From positions 93,275-157,274 of the forward strand of contig NZ_VAHM01000009.1 in the NCBI RefSeq assembly GCF_005796185.1: a stretch of DNA of 64,000 nt. Direction: 5' to 3'. Positions 34,421 through 43,614 of this stretch are shown here, piece after piece (within the stretch, counting starts at the first letter, position 1; every line of letters starts with the position of its first letter). Both the position numbers and the translations under genes were made by a program. This DNA comes from Pseudarthrobacter sp. NamB4. Lineage in GTDB: Bacteria > Actinomycetota > Actinomycetes > Actinomycetales > Micrococcaceae. The notes below the pieces were generated by a model. It was not told where the DNA came from. It saw only the letters and a program-made list of their open reading frames with translations, and ran no database searches.

Positions 34421-37400
34421 GATTCCAAGCCGCCAACCCCGGCCGGGCTCCTCGCGAAATACGCGGTCGGCCTCGGAGCAGCCAGGTAACTCGTTCAAGT
34501 ATCTGTACTCGCGGCTCAGCGAAGGGGCCTTTCAACAGCTGTGCGGCGCTTTGCTGCGGCTCAAATGCGATCCCGTTCAGTGCTTTCCCGTGGGCATGTC
34601 GGATGGCGGTATCGATGCGATCTCGAATGGCAGCATCGTGTACCAAGTCAAATGGTCTAGCAAGGTGCAGCAGAATCCTCACACCTGGTTGAAGTCCGCA
34701 ATCGATGGCGAACGGGAAAAGATTCAAAAACTGGTGCGCGAAAAGAAAATATCCCGCTACATCCTGATGACGTCTGTGGCAGGGACCACGACCGGGAACG
34801 ACACCGGAAGCATGCAAAAACTACAGGTGTCCCTGGATGCGTTGACCAAGGAATTCGGGATCCCTGTTGAGTGCTGGTGGCAGGCAGACATCGACGCCGA
34901 AGTCGATGCAGCTCCGGACTCCATCAAGTGGTCATACCAGGAAATGCTGGCGGGATCTGAGGCGATCCGCTACCTCATCTTCGCGGCCCACGAGGAGGGC
35001 GCAGCTCACGAAATGCGTGAGACGATCCTCAAGGTCATCGCTTCTCAGTGGGGAGACGATTCCAAAATCAAGTTCTCGCAACTCGACATGGATCGCGTGG
35101 ACATTACGGAGCTCTTCATAGATGTCAAAGCAAGACGCATACAGCAACCGGGGTCTTCCAAAGAGCGTTTCTACGCGGACCACGAGGCGGTAGACGACAA
35201 CACCGGCGCAGTTGGCTACATGCTCAAATCCCTGTTTCCCTTGACCTACCTTCTTGGTGTTCCCGGCCAGGGAAAGTCCACTCTGGGCCAGTACCTCTGC
35301 CAGAGCCATCGAGCTGCAATTGCACCGGACCTCGCGGCAGCAGCGAATTATTTGCCGAAGGTAGAGGAACCGAAGCTTCCATTGCGCCTGGATCTCTCAG
35401 ACTATGCAATGTGGCTGTCAGGACGTGACCCGTTTGGCGAGGAGGAGCTGGACCGTAAGCCCCGTGATCGGCGCAAGGACCAGCGTTCCCTCGAACTGTT
35501 CCTCGTTTCACTATGCACCTTTCACAGCGGTGGTCGACAAGTCACAGTGGAGCGCTTGCAGAGTCTTCTGGACAGGTATCCAAGCCTTCTGGTGTTTGAC
35601 GGCCTCGATGAGGTCGCCGATCCTCGCCTTCGCAAAATCGTTGTGGAGGAGATTAACCGATTCTCCATGCGAATGGGCCGCTCAGAGGCAAAGAGACGTT
35701 TTCAGATTCTGGTTACGGCCAGACCCAACGCTTCTAGCCTGCCCGAACCGGACAAAGAAATCTTTCAAACTCTTGAGCTGTGCCCGCTGGATGTCAAGCT
35801 GCAGCGCCAGTTCGTCAACCGATGGGCAGAGCTAAATGGCATACGAGGAATGGCGCGGACGAAACTCAGACGAACATTCGAGGAGCGGACGACCTACGAT
35901 CATGTTGCCCAACTCGCTGACAACCCGATGCAATTGACGATTCTGCTGTTCTTGATCAGCAGAAAAGGTGATGCCGTTCCCATCAGTAGAACGCCGCTTT
36001 ACTCGGATTACATGAACACTTTCATGGACAGGGAAGTGAGCAGGCAGCAGATCCAGCGGGATCATGTTCCCCACGTCATCGAAGTAACTTCTTTCCTCGG
36101 GTGGCATATGCAATCTGGTGTGGAGGGAAAGCGTGGGGCTGACCGAATGACGCTGCAAGCGATCCAAGACACGCTCTACTTATACTTCCGTCGTACGGAC
36201 GGGCCCACGGAGCGGGCTGCAGAACTTTTCCAGGCAGTGACGGACCGTTTTTGGGCATTAACCAGCAAGTCCGAAGGAACTTTTGAATTCGCGGTGCAGC
36301 CTGTCCGCGAATACTTTGCCGCAAGATTTCTCGCCGAGTGGGCTGGGGAGGACAGTAGGGAACCACTGTCGAAATCCGACATCCTACGGCAGCTCATTAG
36401 GCGGAACTACTGGCTGAACACAGCCAGGTTTTACGCCGGCTTCGCAAATCCAAATGAGCTTGCAAGCCTTAGGTACGGGTTTGACGAAGCGCTGGCTGAG
36501 GCCCGGCATCCTTTGCAGGAACGTGTAGCCGTGTGGACGATACTGAGCGACGGAATATTCACTAACAAAACAGCCGTGCAACGCGACGTTGCGAAACTAC
36601 TGACCGACGATCTCACCGTACGGCTGGCTACAAATCAGAGGGCAAGCGGCAACGTATTTCCACGACTAGGAACCTCCTCTGGAGGGGACGAACTGAAGTG
36701 CGCCTTGCTCAATGACATTGAGCGGGCACCGGATGCCGATATGTCTTCCGCCCGAGTCGACATGCTCCGACAGCATTCCCTTATCAGCGGCAAAGAGTTT
36801 GCAGACTGGTGGCGAGCCCGAGCTACGGCTGCTTTGGGTACTCCTCTAGAGTCCGCCTGGCTTGCCCTCGGGGGCAGATTCGGAGTCCCGAAGCTTACTC
36901 CTACTGCCGCCCAAGGCCTTCAGCTCGCCGACGCAGACGCTTGCCGATCGGCCTTGCTGGCGGGGGCGTCGCCTGCAAACGGAACCGACGAGAACGCCCG
37001 GCTACTCCGCTCCGTCCTTGACGGCTGGTGTTCTGAGGTGGAGACAACCAGCTCGAGCCACGCGGGCAATCTGCTCCGGAGCATGCGGCCCTTTTGGTTC
37101 ATTAGGCTGGCTGAGGAAGGCCGGGAAGGGTACGCTTTCGCCTCGGGCCATTTTTGGGCCGACCAGCCGGAAAAGTCCCCACGGGCGGAGGCATTTAGGG
37201 CTCTCGTCGAAGCGGATGCTGCATACAAGCGTCTTCAGCAGGCGGCGAGGTCACAGGCGATGGGGCAAAAGGGCACAACGGAACCCTGGCAGAACGCGGC
37301 GCGAGAACTGGCGCGGCTGCACGGGCCATGTTGGCTGGCATCAGACATAGCCGTTATTGGCGCTGCAACTCAGACTACGAGAGCTGAGGGATCGGTAGAC

Positions 37401-38186
37401 AAGGAGGGGGAGCCATTTGGCCCCGCCACAGACTATGGCACGCTCGTCATGCACCTCCGCAGGGGACAGCAGACAGACTGGTGGCAGAGGACGTTCGACC
37501 GGTACCCGGACTCGCTTTCCAGGAGGACATGGGCTTTTGCCCTCCTGGCCACGGCGACAGAAGACATCGTGCTGCAGCACCTGGCCAAGGTTGCAGAGGT
37601 TCTGGACGCAGCATCGGCTGACGATTTCGATGCATTCGCCATGTCAACAAGCCGGCTCGGGGCAACACGTATCCCGCGACGCCTCGGAAACGCTGCCCTG
37701 CGCGCCGCGGCGAAGTACACGGATCGCCTGGCACTTGTCGTTTCCCATCTCGCGGCCGAGCACGAGGGACGTGACCCATTGGAGCCGCTTACCGATGAAC
37801 AACTTCGGGGCATGGCTTCGGCAGCGCCTCATCATTGGAGTGTTGCCCGGGCGGTCACCGATCGTCTGCTTCGGACTTATAACGAGACGCTTATGGCGGC
37901 GTTGGCCAGCTTGGGGCCGGATTGCGTCGTAAGCCTTGGGTACGTGGAGTCGCCGGCTGACAACCGAATAACACAGCGGGTCCTGCAGAATCCTGCCATC
38001 TACCCGGGCTCTTGGGTTCGGGCCGCAGAAAGCTGGTACTCGTCGTCCAACAACGAATCGCCGCTGGCAGAAGAAGCTTCAGAGCATGCCTGGTGCCCGA
38101 CGTTCCGCGCATATGATCAGGTTTTGCGAACACGGGTCACCGTCTCATCCAGATTGTCAGAGTGTCTCCCTAAGCTCTGGGCATGA
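34323..38186 (+). CDS. PD-(D/E)xK nuclease-NACHT STAND protein, probable antiphage sensor
   Basis: A 1287-residue protein. Residues 60-150 look like an Mrr-type restriction-endonuclease fold (LSEGAFQQLCGALL, GMSDGGIDAISN with Asp98, VYQVKWS with Lys110). A NACHT NTPase follows: Walker A GVPGQGKST at 312-320 and Walker B LLVFDGLDEV near 422-431, then a winged-helix-like region. Residues 620-1287 are helical and unlike known repeats; this is where Avs/bNACHT proteins have their sensor. The architecture (nuclease effector, STAND NTPase, long sensor) matches bacterial NLR-like antiphage proteins. The first 50 residues are proline/arginine-rich and the ribosome site is weak, so the start is uncertain. 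It lies between two broken serine recombinases. Confidence 0.85.
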   Translation: MVPMDSGNFSRPRPASNPFAVAPRPGGPRPSTRIPSRQPRPGSSRNTRSASEQPGNSFKYLYSRLSEGAFQQLCGALLRLKCDPVQCFPVGMSDGGIDAISNGSIVYQVKWSSKVQQNPHTWLKSAIDGEREKIQKLVREKKISRYILMTSVAGTTTGNDTGSMQKLQVSLDALTKEFGIPVECWWQADIDAEVDAAPDSIKWSYQEMLAGSEAIRYLIFAAHEEGAAHEMRETILKVIASQWGDDSKIKFSQLDMDRVDITELFIDVKARRIQQPGSSKERFYADHEAVDDNTGAVGYMLKSLFPLTYLLGVPGQGKSTLGQYLCQSHRAAIAPDLAAAANYLPKVEEPKLPLRLDLSDYAMWLSGRDPFGEEELDRKPRDRRKDQRSLELFLVSLCTFHSGGRQVTVERLQSLLDRYPSLLVFDGLDEVADPRLRKIVVEEINRFSMRMGRSEAKRRFQILVTARPNASSLPEPDKEIFQTLELCPLDVKLQRQFVNRWAELNGIRGMARTKLRRTFEERTTYDHVAQLADNPMQLTILLFLISRKGDAVPISRTPLYSDYMNTFMDREVSRQQIQRDHVPHVIEVTSFLGWHMQSGVEGKRGADRMTLQAIQDTLYLYFRRTDGPTERAAELFQAVTDRFWALTSKSEGTFEFAVQPVREYFAARFLAEWAGEDSREPLSKSDILRQLIRRNYWLNTARFYAGFANPNELASLRYGFDEALAEARHPLQERVAVWTILSDGIFTNKTAVQRDVAKLLTDDLTVRLATNQRASGNVFPRLGTSSGGDELKCALLNDIERAPDADMSSARVDMLRQHSLISGKEFADWWRARATAALGTPLESAWLALGGRFGVPKLTPTAAQGLQLADADACRSALLAGASPANGTDENARLLRSVLDGWCSEVETTSSSHAGNLLRSMRPFWFIRLAEEGREGYAFASGHFWADQPEKSPRAEAFRALVEADAAYKRLQQAARSQAMGQKGTTEPWQNAARELARLHGPCWLASDIAVIGAATQTTRAEGSVDKEGEPFGPATDYGTLVMHLRRGQQTDWWQRTFDRYPDSLSRRTWAFALLATATEDIVLQHLAKVAEVLDAASADDFDAFAMSTSRLGATRIPRRLGNAALRAAAKYTDRLALVVSHLAAEHEGRDPLEPLTDEQLRGMASAAPHHWSVARAVTDRLLRTYNETLMAALASLGPDCVVSLGYVESPADNRITQRVLQNPAIYPGSWVRAAESWYSSSNNESPLAEEASEHAWCPTFRAYDQVLRTRVTVSSRLSECLPKLWA

Positions 38187-38270
38187 CCACTTCGAACTCC
38201 TCGTAGAGGTGTCAATGCCTTGGTCCAAGACGGTGAGGGTTACCCCCTTCCTATTGAGTTCACCGGATAC

Positions 38271-38498
38271 TTAGATAAGGTGGCTCAGCGACCGCCCAGC
38301 ACGGTCGAGACGCGTGATAACCAAAGAATCCCCCTCCCGCAAGCCCTTACGGCAGGCGTCCCACTGTGGGCGTGAGGGTGAGCTACCAGTGACGACGTCC
38401 GAGTAAATTACAGTGCAGCCTGCAGCTTTCAGTTGAAATTCCTGAGCTTCCAGTGACTGACTTGCTGTGGACACCCTTGCATAACCGATGTGTGCCAA
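38271..38498 (-). pseudogene. Serine recombinase N-terminal fragment
   Basis: Reads from TTG 38498, after AGAGGTGA, as MAHIGYARVSTASQSLEAQEFQL...DSLVITRLDRAGRSLSHLI and then stops. That is the first 75 residues of a resolvase, ending soon after the LDRxxRS motif, well short of the normal 180 or more. It points towards the NACHT gene, opposite to the truncated recombinase at 33938. Confidence 0.8.
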
Positions 38499-38694
38499 GC
38501 TCTCACCTCTCCGCTAGTTACGGCGCGACTCTCAAAACACGCACCTAATTGAGGGATAGTTTTTTGCGATGATTTCGAGAGTGCTGGGAGGGTCTGACAG
38601 GCCATACGCGCGGCTCTTGCACATACGATCGTGATTCTGAGGGCCCGAGAAGGCCGCGTCCCCAAGTCATTTGCCCATGTGAAATGCTTACTGA

Positions 38695-39126
38695 ATGCAA
38701 ACTTGGGTCGTGATATTGGAGATATTGGGTGGCTTAGCCGCAGCTGCTGCGCTGGTCGTTGGAATTATGTGGGCAAAGCAGGATCATACTGATACGACAC
38801 AACGCGACAGCGCCATCGGCTCGCTTCATACGGAGATTTCAAATCTGGAGACTGAGGCAGAAAAAGTTAGGTCTTGGCTCCGCACCCCGACAACGGATGA
38901 ATCCAGAGTCAGGGACGAGAAGAAGGCCGAGCTGAACTCGATCCAAGAACGTCTCGCAGAGGCTCGTGGCAAGCTCAAAGCCATGGAAGGCAACGCCCAA
39001 GGTGTTCCAGTGGCGGTGAGCCGGAAGGCCTTCGAACGGGCTAAGACGGCTGGGGTCCTCGGCATGGCGGCAATCATCTTTGGATCGGCCGCCGGCGTCC
39101 TGGGTGTTTTTACGGGTGAGCAGTAG
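38695..39126 (+). CDS. Two-span membrane protein with central coiled coil
   Basis: A 143-residue protein: an N-terminal span (VVILEILGGLAAAAALVVGIMW), a charged helical region likely to form a coiled coil (SLHTEISNLETEAEKVRSWL...KKAELNSIQERLAEARGKL), and a C-terminal span (AGVLGMAAIIFGSAAGVLGVF). No family is recognised. It lies in the defence island between the NACHT block and a DUF5677-like gene, but nothing ties it to either. Confidence 0.6.
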   Translation: MQTWVVILEILGGLAAAAALVVGIMWAKQDHTDTTQRDSAIGSLHTEISNLETEAEKVRSWLRTPTTDESRVRDEKKAELNSIQERLAEARGKLKAMEGNAQGVPVAVSRKAFERAKTAGVLGMAAIIFGSAAGVLGVFTGEQ

Positions 39127-39156
39127 GCAAAGCCCCGCGGTGGCAGCGCCGACTGC

Positions 39157-39930
39157 TCAGGTATCATGGCGGATCTCGTGGGGAACCGGTAGCCCGAGCT
39201 CTTCTCCCTGGCGTACCATAAGCGACCTCACAGCTGGCAGGATTTCCTCCAAATCAGCGGACAGGATGCTGCTTTCAAAGATCTGATTGACGCAAAGCAG
39301 CGCTTCAATCAAGTGAACGACGCAGAAGCCTGCCTGATCGACCGGTGAGCCTGGGTCGACGAGTGGGACCGGCTTGCCCGAGCTGAGGTCCAGGTAAGGC
39401 GAGGCCGACTGCCAGCATGGATGGGACTGCGCGGTCTCCGCGAGATACAGGACCATGTCATCGGATGTTCCAAACTTTTCGCAGCGAGCCTTGAAGGCCA
39501 AGAGGTTGTCGTGCTGCCGGTCAAGGCCTTCGCCGTCCTGAACCACCGCATCGAACAGGTCTAGGTCTACCGAGGTCCAGTTTGCATTTCGCACCGCTTC
39601 CCTACGCTTCCGGGCATCATTGCTGGCCCCGCGTCGCAATATCCCCGCGGCCACGCTTCCCTGAGCGGCGAGCCATTTGAGTGCCACTACATGTTCGAGA
39701 ACCGACCGGCGGATAGGAGCTGCTTCGACTTGGAACCCCTCTTCTTCAAGCATGAGGACCGCTTGGATACCGCGGTGGCAACGCATGAACCATCCGTAGG
39801 CCACGTGGGCAACTTCCCGGTAAGGTTCGCGGACTCCTACCTCGGAATCTGTTCCACTTTCACGGGGGTGGAGCGACAGGAGCCTCGGAAGAAAAGCCCG
39901 GTATTCCTCTTCAACAGATAAGAAACTCAT
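39157..39930 (-). CDS. DUF5677-like helical protein
   Basis: A 257-residue helical protein. The segment CHRGIQAVLMLEEEGFQVEAAPIRRSVLEHVVALKWLA fits the DUF5677 pattern (small helical bundle with a conserved Arg and Glu-His), as does the later segment DQAGFCVVHLIEALLCVNQIFE. Function unknown; such proteins occur often in mobile islands. A distant relative is at 43615. Convergent with the upstream membrane protein gene. Confidence 0.55.
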   Translation of the reverse strand: MSFLSVEEEYRAFLPRLLSLHPRESGTDSEVGVREPYREVAHVAYGWFMRCHRGIQAVLMLEEEGFQVEAAPIRRSVLEHVVALKWLAAQGSVAAGILRRGASNDARKRREAVRNANWTSVDLDLFDAVVQDGEGLDRQHDNLLAFKARCEKFGTSDDMVLYLAETAQSHPCWQSASPYLDLSSGKPVPLVDPGSPVDQAGFCVVHLIEALLCVNQIFESSILSADLEEILPAVRSLMVRQGEELGLPVPHEIRHDT

Positions 39931-40145
39931 GCCCAGACTCTAGTCCGGGGGACACCTGCCATGGGTGATGGGGATAGTTTCCTGTGGAGCGAATCGATTC
40001 GCGAGCAAGCTCTATGTTGGCGTCTACTTACATTGGTTAGTTGCCAGCCCAGGGCATCACTCTAGGACCGGGTGAGGGTTAGGCTTATCGCCGCCCCAAT
40101 CCGATGGGGGAGGTGTAGTGGGCTGCCTTATATAGACTGGCGAGC

Positions 40146-41024
40146 GTGGCGGACGAAGCAAGAAACTATAGTGCGGGGACGAGGGCAGCCCTTTTTGCCC
40201 TGTGTAGAGGGACGTGCTACTTCCGGGGCTGCAGGAAGCCAGTCGTTGAAGAGACTGAGGGAGAGCAGCTGGTGGCCGTGCAGATTGCACACATAAAGGG
40301 CGCCAACGAAGGTTCAGCCCGTTACGACCCCACGATGACTGATGCTGAACGCGCAGCTTTCAGCAACCTGATGCTAATGTGCACAACGCATCACAAGCTT
40401 ATCGATGGACCCAAAGGTGGGGACTACCCTGTAGAGCTCCTGCAAGGCTGGAAAGCAGACCATGAACTAGGGGTCGGCGCGCTTCCTGACGGTGCGATCA
40501 CCGCGGACAACTTTGAACAGCTACTCGATAGCTTTGTATCGCGACTCGCCCCGTTCCGAGAAATTGCTGTGGATCTTGAGGCCTCGCTGTGGATCCCGGG
40601 CAACACGGCGAGAATGCCGTTTCGAGATCTGGCGACCGTATTGGCGGGAAACCCGCACCTCAAAACTTTTGAACGGGGCGTCGTTACGACCGTCAGAAAC
40701 ACCGGAACTGCCGATGTTACAGTCGCTGACATCTCTTTGTTGCATGTGCTTGGCGAGTCGGCTGAAGCGGCCGCAGCAGAGGTCACGCTGATGGGGCGCA
40801 ATGACTATTTGCACTTTCAGAAGCTGCCTCACAGGCTGTCGAACGGTGACTCTATGGACTGGCTGACAAAATCGGCAACTATCGCGGAGGTAGAAGCCGC
40901 TGCAGTAGCTCAGGGCAAACAGTATTCGGCACTCTACGCGAGGGTACGTCTCGCATCGGGCGAGCAATTCAAGTCTCCGCCGATCCCCTGGCCAGAAGTG
41001 GCTATTATCCTGGCCCACGACTGA
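40146..41024 (+). CDS. HNH endonuclease with C-terminal beta-rich domain
   Basis: A 292-residue protein. Residues 10-105 form an HNH nuclease with zinc-type cysteines: LCRGTCYFRGCRKPVV, AVQIAHIKGANEGSARYDP, FSNLMLMCTTHHKLIDG and YPVELLQGWKADHE. This HNH subtype is shared with several antiphage effectors, including Cap5. The C-terminal 180 residues (TTVRNTGTADVTVADISLLHV...YSALYARVRLASGEQF) look like a beta sandwich and show no SAVED domain. GTG start at 40146. It is a plausible DNA-cutting effector with its own sensing domain; the target is unknown. Confidence 0.75.
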   Translation: MADEARNYSAGTRAALFALCRGTCYFRGCRKPVVEETEGEQLVAVQIAHIKGANEGSARYDPTMTDAERAAFSNLMLMCTTHHKLIDGPKGGDYPVELLQGWKADHELGVGALPDGAITADNFEQLLDSFVSRLAPFREIAVDLEASLWIPGNTARMPFRDLATVLAGNPHLKTFERGVVTTVRNTGTADVTVADISLLHVLGESAEAAAAEVTLMGRNDYLHFQKLPHRLSNGDSMDWLTKSATIAEVEAAAVAQGKQYSALYARVRLASGEQFKSPPIPWPEVAIILAHD

Positions 41025-41267
41025 CAGCCGGCCAGTGCGAGCAATGGAGTCAGGCCAGCGGCTTCAATCCTCGCCTCAAGGGATCGGGTTATTTCGCACC
41101 GGGCTGGGGCGCCACCCAGCTGCCGCTTGGGTCGCCGTTGTCGGCATTTTCGCCGGGTAAGCAGGCACGCTGAGTTCGTTCCAATTCGGAGCGCATGCAC
41201 ATATGGCCCTGATCACCTGCTGGCGTTGCGCCACATCGTAAGGTTACTGACTGGTTAGGATCGTCGG

Positions 41268-41591
41268 ATGGCTACACGCACCGTGATTGAACTGATCGAT
41301 GACCTCGACGGATCCGAGGCGACTGAGACCGTCCGCTTTGCATTGGACGGCATTGAGTATGAGATTGATTTGGCGGATCAGAAGGCGCGAGAACTTCGGA
41401 GTGAGCTGGAACGATTTGTGGAGGCTGCCCGTAGAGAGTCTGCCCGGGACGCTCCCACGGTCCGCCGACTGCCGCCGGCGGTGGACACGAAGGCAGTTCG
41501 TGCCTGGGCAGCTGAGAATGGTGTCGAGGTGAACCCGCGCGGCCGCATCAGGGAGGACGTCGTGCAAACGTATCTGGCTTCTCTGAGCTAG
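41268..41591 (+). CDS. lsr2: Lsr2-family nucleoid-associated silencer
   Basis: A 107-residue Lsr2 protein, the actinobacterial analogue of H-NS that coats AT-rich foreign DNA. The N-terminal dimerisation domain (TVIELIDDLDGSEATETVRFALDGIEYEIDL) is followed by a linker and the C-terminal DNA-binding domain (KAVRAWAAENGVEVNPRGRIREDVVQTYLAS) with the RGR minor-groove motif. It lies inside the defence island, so it is probably an accessory paralogue, not the housekeeping copy. Confidence 0.9.
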   Translation: MATRTVIELIDDLDGSEATETVRFALDGIEYEIDLADQKARELRSELERFVEAARRESARDAPTVRRLPPAVDTKAVRAWAAENGVEVNPRGRIREDVVQTYLASLS

Positions 41592-41796
41592 GGGGCGTAC
41601 TCCGCGACCCTTTGTAGGTATGGAGGCAGTGAGCTCTTCACTCGGCTTGTTCGATATTCCTTTAAGCGTTCGTTGCCCGTCGCTACCAGACGACCGCCCC
41701 ACCCGGTTCTGCATTTGGCGGCTCGAGTGGTTCCGATAGCGGTCGCCTAACGGCCCTAGCGCGCTTCAATAGACGATCCCCTTGTGGGCTGGCTGT

Positions 41797-41844
41797 GCGC
41801 CAAATAGCGCCGCGAAAACACCGCCATTTATCGCAGAAAGTCAC
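41797..41844 (+). repeat. Solo copy of the 48-bp terminal repeat
   Basis: This 48-base segment begins GCGCCAAATAGCGCCGCG and ends GAAAGTCAC. It matches the right-hand terminal repeat at 56476-56523 at 41 of 48 positions and the left-hand one (53429-53476, inverted) at 43 of 48. It also shares the adjoining GATCCCCTTG...GGGCTG sequence with the right-hand copy. No partner end is visible nearby, so it is a relic of another element. The rest of the 390-base gap before the ApeA gene holds no gene; its promoter must be here. Confidence 0.8.
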
Positions 41845-41983
41845 CCGCGAGGGTCGAGCTCCGAGGAGCCAGCTCCTCAAAAAGGGTCGTTTTTGACTTG
41901 TGCATTGAGATTTCCAATCGGGTCGGCGGTCCTAAGTCTGCAAAGTTCTGAGCGACCCGACATCCGTCTCCTAAGCTGTCTAA

Positions 41984-43513
41984 ATGGCCGAAGAGAAACC
42001 GCCTCTAAAACTGCTCGTGGAACCTGACGAGTATCTGTGCACGTGGCTATTACCTGGCCCTAACGGGGGTGAGAGTGAGCACGCCGGCGCTCTCGACCTC
42101 CCGGCGAACCGTCCTCCCACCGGGTCGGTGTACGGCAACATCCCAATTCAGTGGAACGAAACGGCAACAGGGCAACGGAGTGCTGGATTCCCGCAAGAGG
42201 TCCAGCTGCCCCGTCTGCGAGCACGTCTCGCAAACGGTCACGACGTGGATCTGATCGATGCCTCCATTACTTACTGGCTCCCGGAGCACGGCCGTATCAG
42301 CGCGGGTACCGCCATTGTTGGCGCTCCCGACGGGCTTCGTGGATGTGGTACGAAGACCGCGTCGGAGGTGCAAGATGAGGAACAGGCAGCAAACCAGTCA
42401 GTGGTTCCGACCTACTCGCGTGTGAGCGCGCAAGTTGGCGCGCTCGATGCAGTCGCAGGCGCCGCTCCGTTCTCAGGTTGGACGTTCCCGAAAGGTGGGG
42501 AGGGCCGGCACCTGGAGGGCGACTGGACTGTGTCTGGCAATCCTGACTCGTCCCAGAAGTGGAGCGACGATGACGTCACCGTGCGCTTAGAGTACGACGC
42601 CGCCATCGGGATCGGCAACGCTTATGCGTTCAGGTTCGTCGTGAGCCCGGTCGTCCGGATCGAGTCACGAAAGGCATTGACGGTGCGCGACTGGGTGGAC
42701 CGGTGGATCGTCCCCCTTCGACGTATTGTCTCGATCGCCACGGGAGATGCGCAGCCGCTCACCTATCTGGCCGTTGACGCGAGCGGCGTCGACAGGTCAC
42801 GTGCACACAAACGACGGCAGGTCTACGGGTCGGGAATCACACAGGAGCCGTATCAGTCCGACCACGCAGCGGTGCGCAAGTCTTCAACAGCAGTGCATAT
42901 CGCCGTCGATGGACTGTCTCTGCTCGACATGCTCAGGCGCTGGCAAGGGCTTGAGGACGATCATCACCCGCTAATCGAGACCTACGGGGCGATGTTGTCG
43001 GCGACCGACGAGCATCCCCGCTCCCGCTTCCTTCTACTCGTACAAGCGCTGGAGGGCCTACACGGGCACGAGACCGCCGCTGCTTACGAAGAGCGAAGGA
43101 ACCATCACACAGAGGAACGCAAAACACTCATCGAGGCGATCCAAGATGCCGGCATTCTCAATTCTCAACAACTGAAGTTCGTTAAAAAGAACCTCACCAA
43201 GAATCCGCCTCGCGGGCTGAATGAGGCCTTGCATCACCTGCTGGGTGAACTGCCTGTGGATCTCACTCCGCGGCTGGCAGCCTGCAAGTTGTTGAGGAAC
43301 TACCTGACCGAGGCCCAAGGGCCCGAAGCGCAGCGCGTCGCCTACGCGTTAAGCCGAGTTCGCAACGATCTGGCCCACGGTAACAAGGGTTTCGACGCTT
43401 ATGACCTCCATGAGACGGTGCGGGTACTCGAGCGCATCGTGCGTGCGCACGCTCTGCGCCTGTTGGGGTGTCCCGAACCCGTCTTGGAGCGCGTCTGCAA
43501 CCTGGACCAGTAA
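41984..43513 (+). CDS. ApeA-like HEPN-domain antiphage protein
   Basis: A 509-residue protein fitting the ApeA family: an N-terminal beta-rich domain of about 330 residues, then SRFLLLVQALEGLHGHETAAAYEERR and a C-terminal HEPN domain with the ribonuclease motif Arg-x4-His in SRVRNDLAHGNKGFDAYD. ApeA proteins are known to stop phage infection by RNA cleavage in the infected cell. The ATG at 41984 follows a gap that contains the solo 48-bp repeat. Strong membership in a defence island supports the role. Confidence 0.82.
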   Translation: MAEEKPPLKLLVEPDEYLCTWLLPGPNGGESEHAGALDLPANRPPTGSVYGNIPIQWNETATGQRSAGFPQEVQLPRLRARLANGHDVDLIDASITYWLPEHGRISAGTAIVGAPDGLRGCGTKTASEVQDEEQAANQSVVPTYSRVSAQVGALDAVAGAAPFSGWTFPKGGEGRHLEGDWTVSGNPDSSQKWSDDDVTVRLEYDAAIGIGNAYAFRFVVSPVVRIESRKALTVRDWVDRWIVPLRRIVSIATGDAQPLTYLAVDASGVDRSRAHKRRQVYGSGITQEPYQSDHAAVRKSSTAVHIAVDGLSLLDMLRRWQGLEDDHHPLIETYGAMLSATDEHPRSRFLLLVQALEGLHGHETAAAYEERRNHHTEERKTLIEAIQDAGILNSQQLKFVKKNLTKNPPRGLNEALHHLLGELPVDLTPRLAACKLLRNYLTEAQGPEAQRVAYALSRVRNDLAHGNKGFDAYDLHETVRVLERIVRAHALRLLGCPEPVLERVCNLDQ

Positions 43514-43614
43514 TAGTTTTTTAGCGTCGGCAGATCAGTGGGAATGGGTCGTTTTCGCGGGCCTCTTTGACGGTGTCTTCGGCCTTGGGCCCCCAAAGCC
43601 GCATACTTGGTTGA

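Noticed and set aside
40146..41024. Cap5 effector of a CBASS system
   Set aside because: Only the HNH part resembles Cap5; there is no SAVED-length domain and no CD-NTase gene in the neighbourhood.
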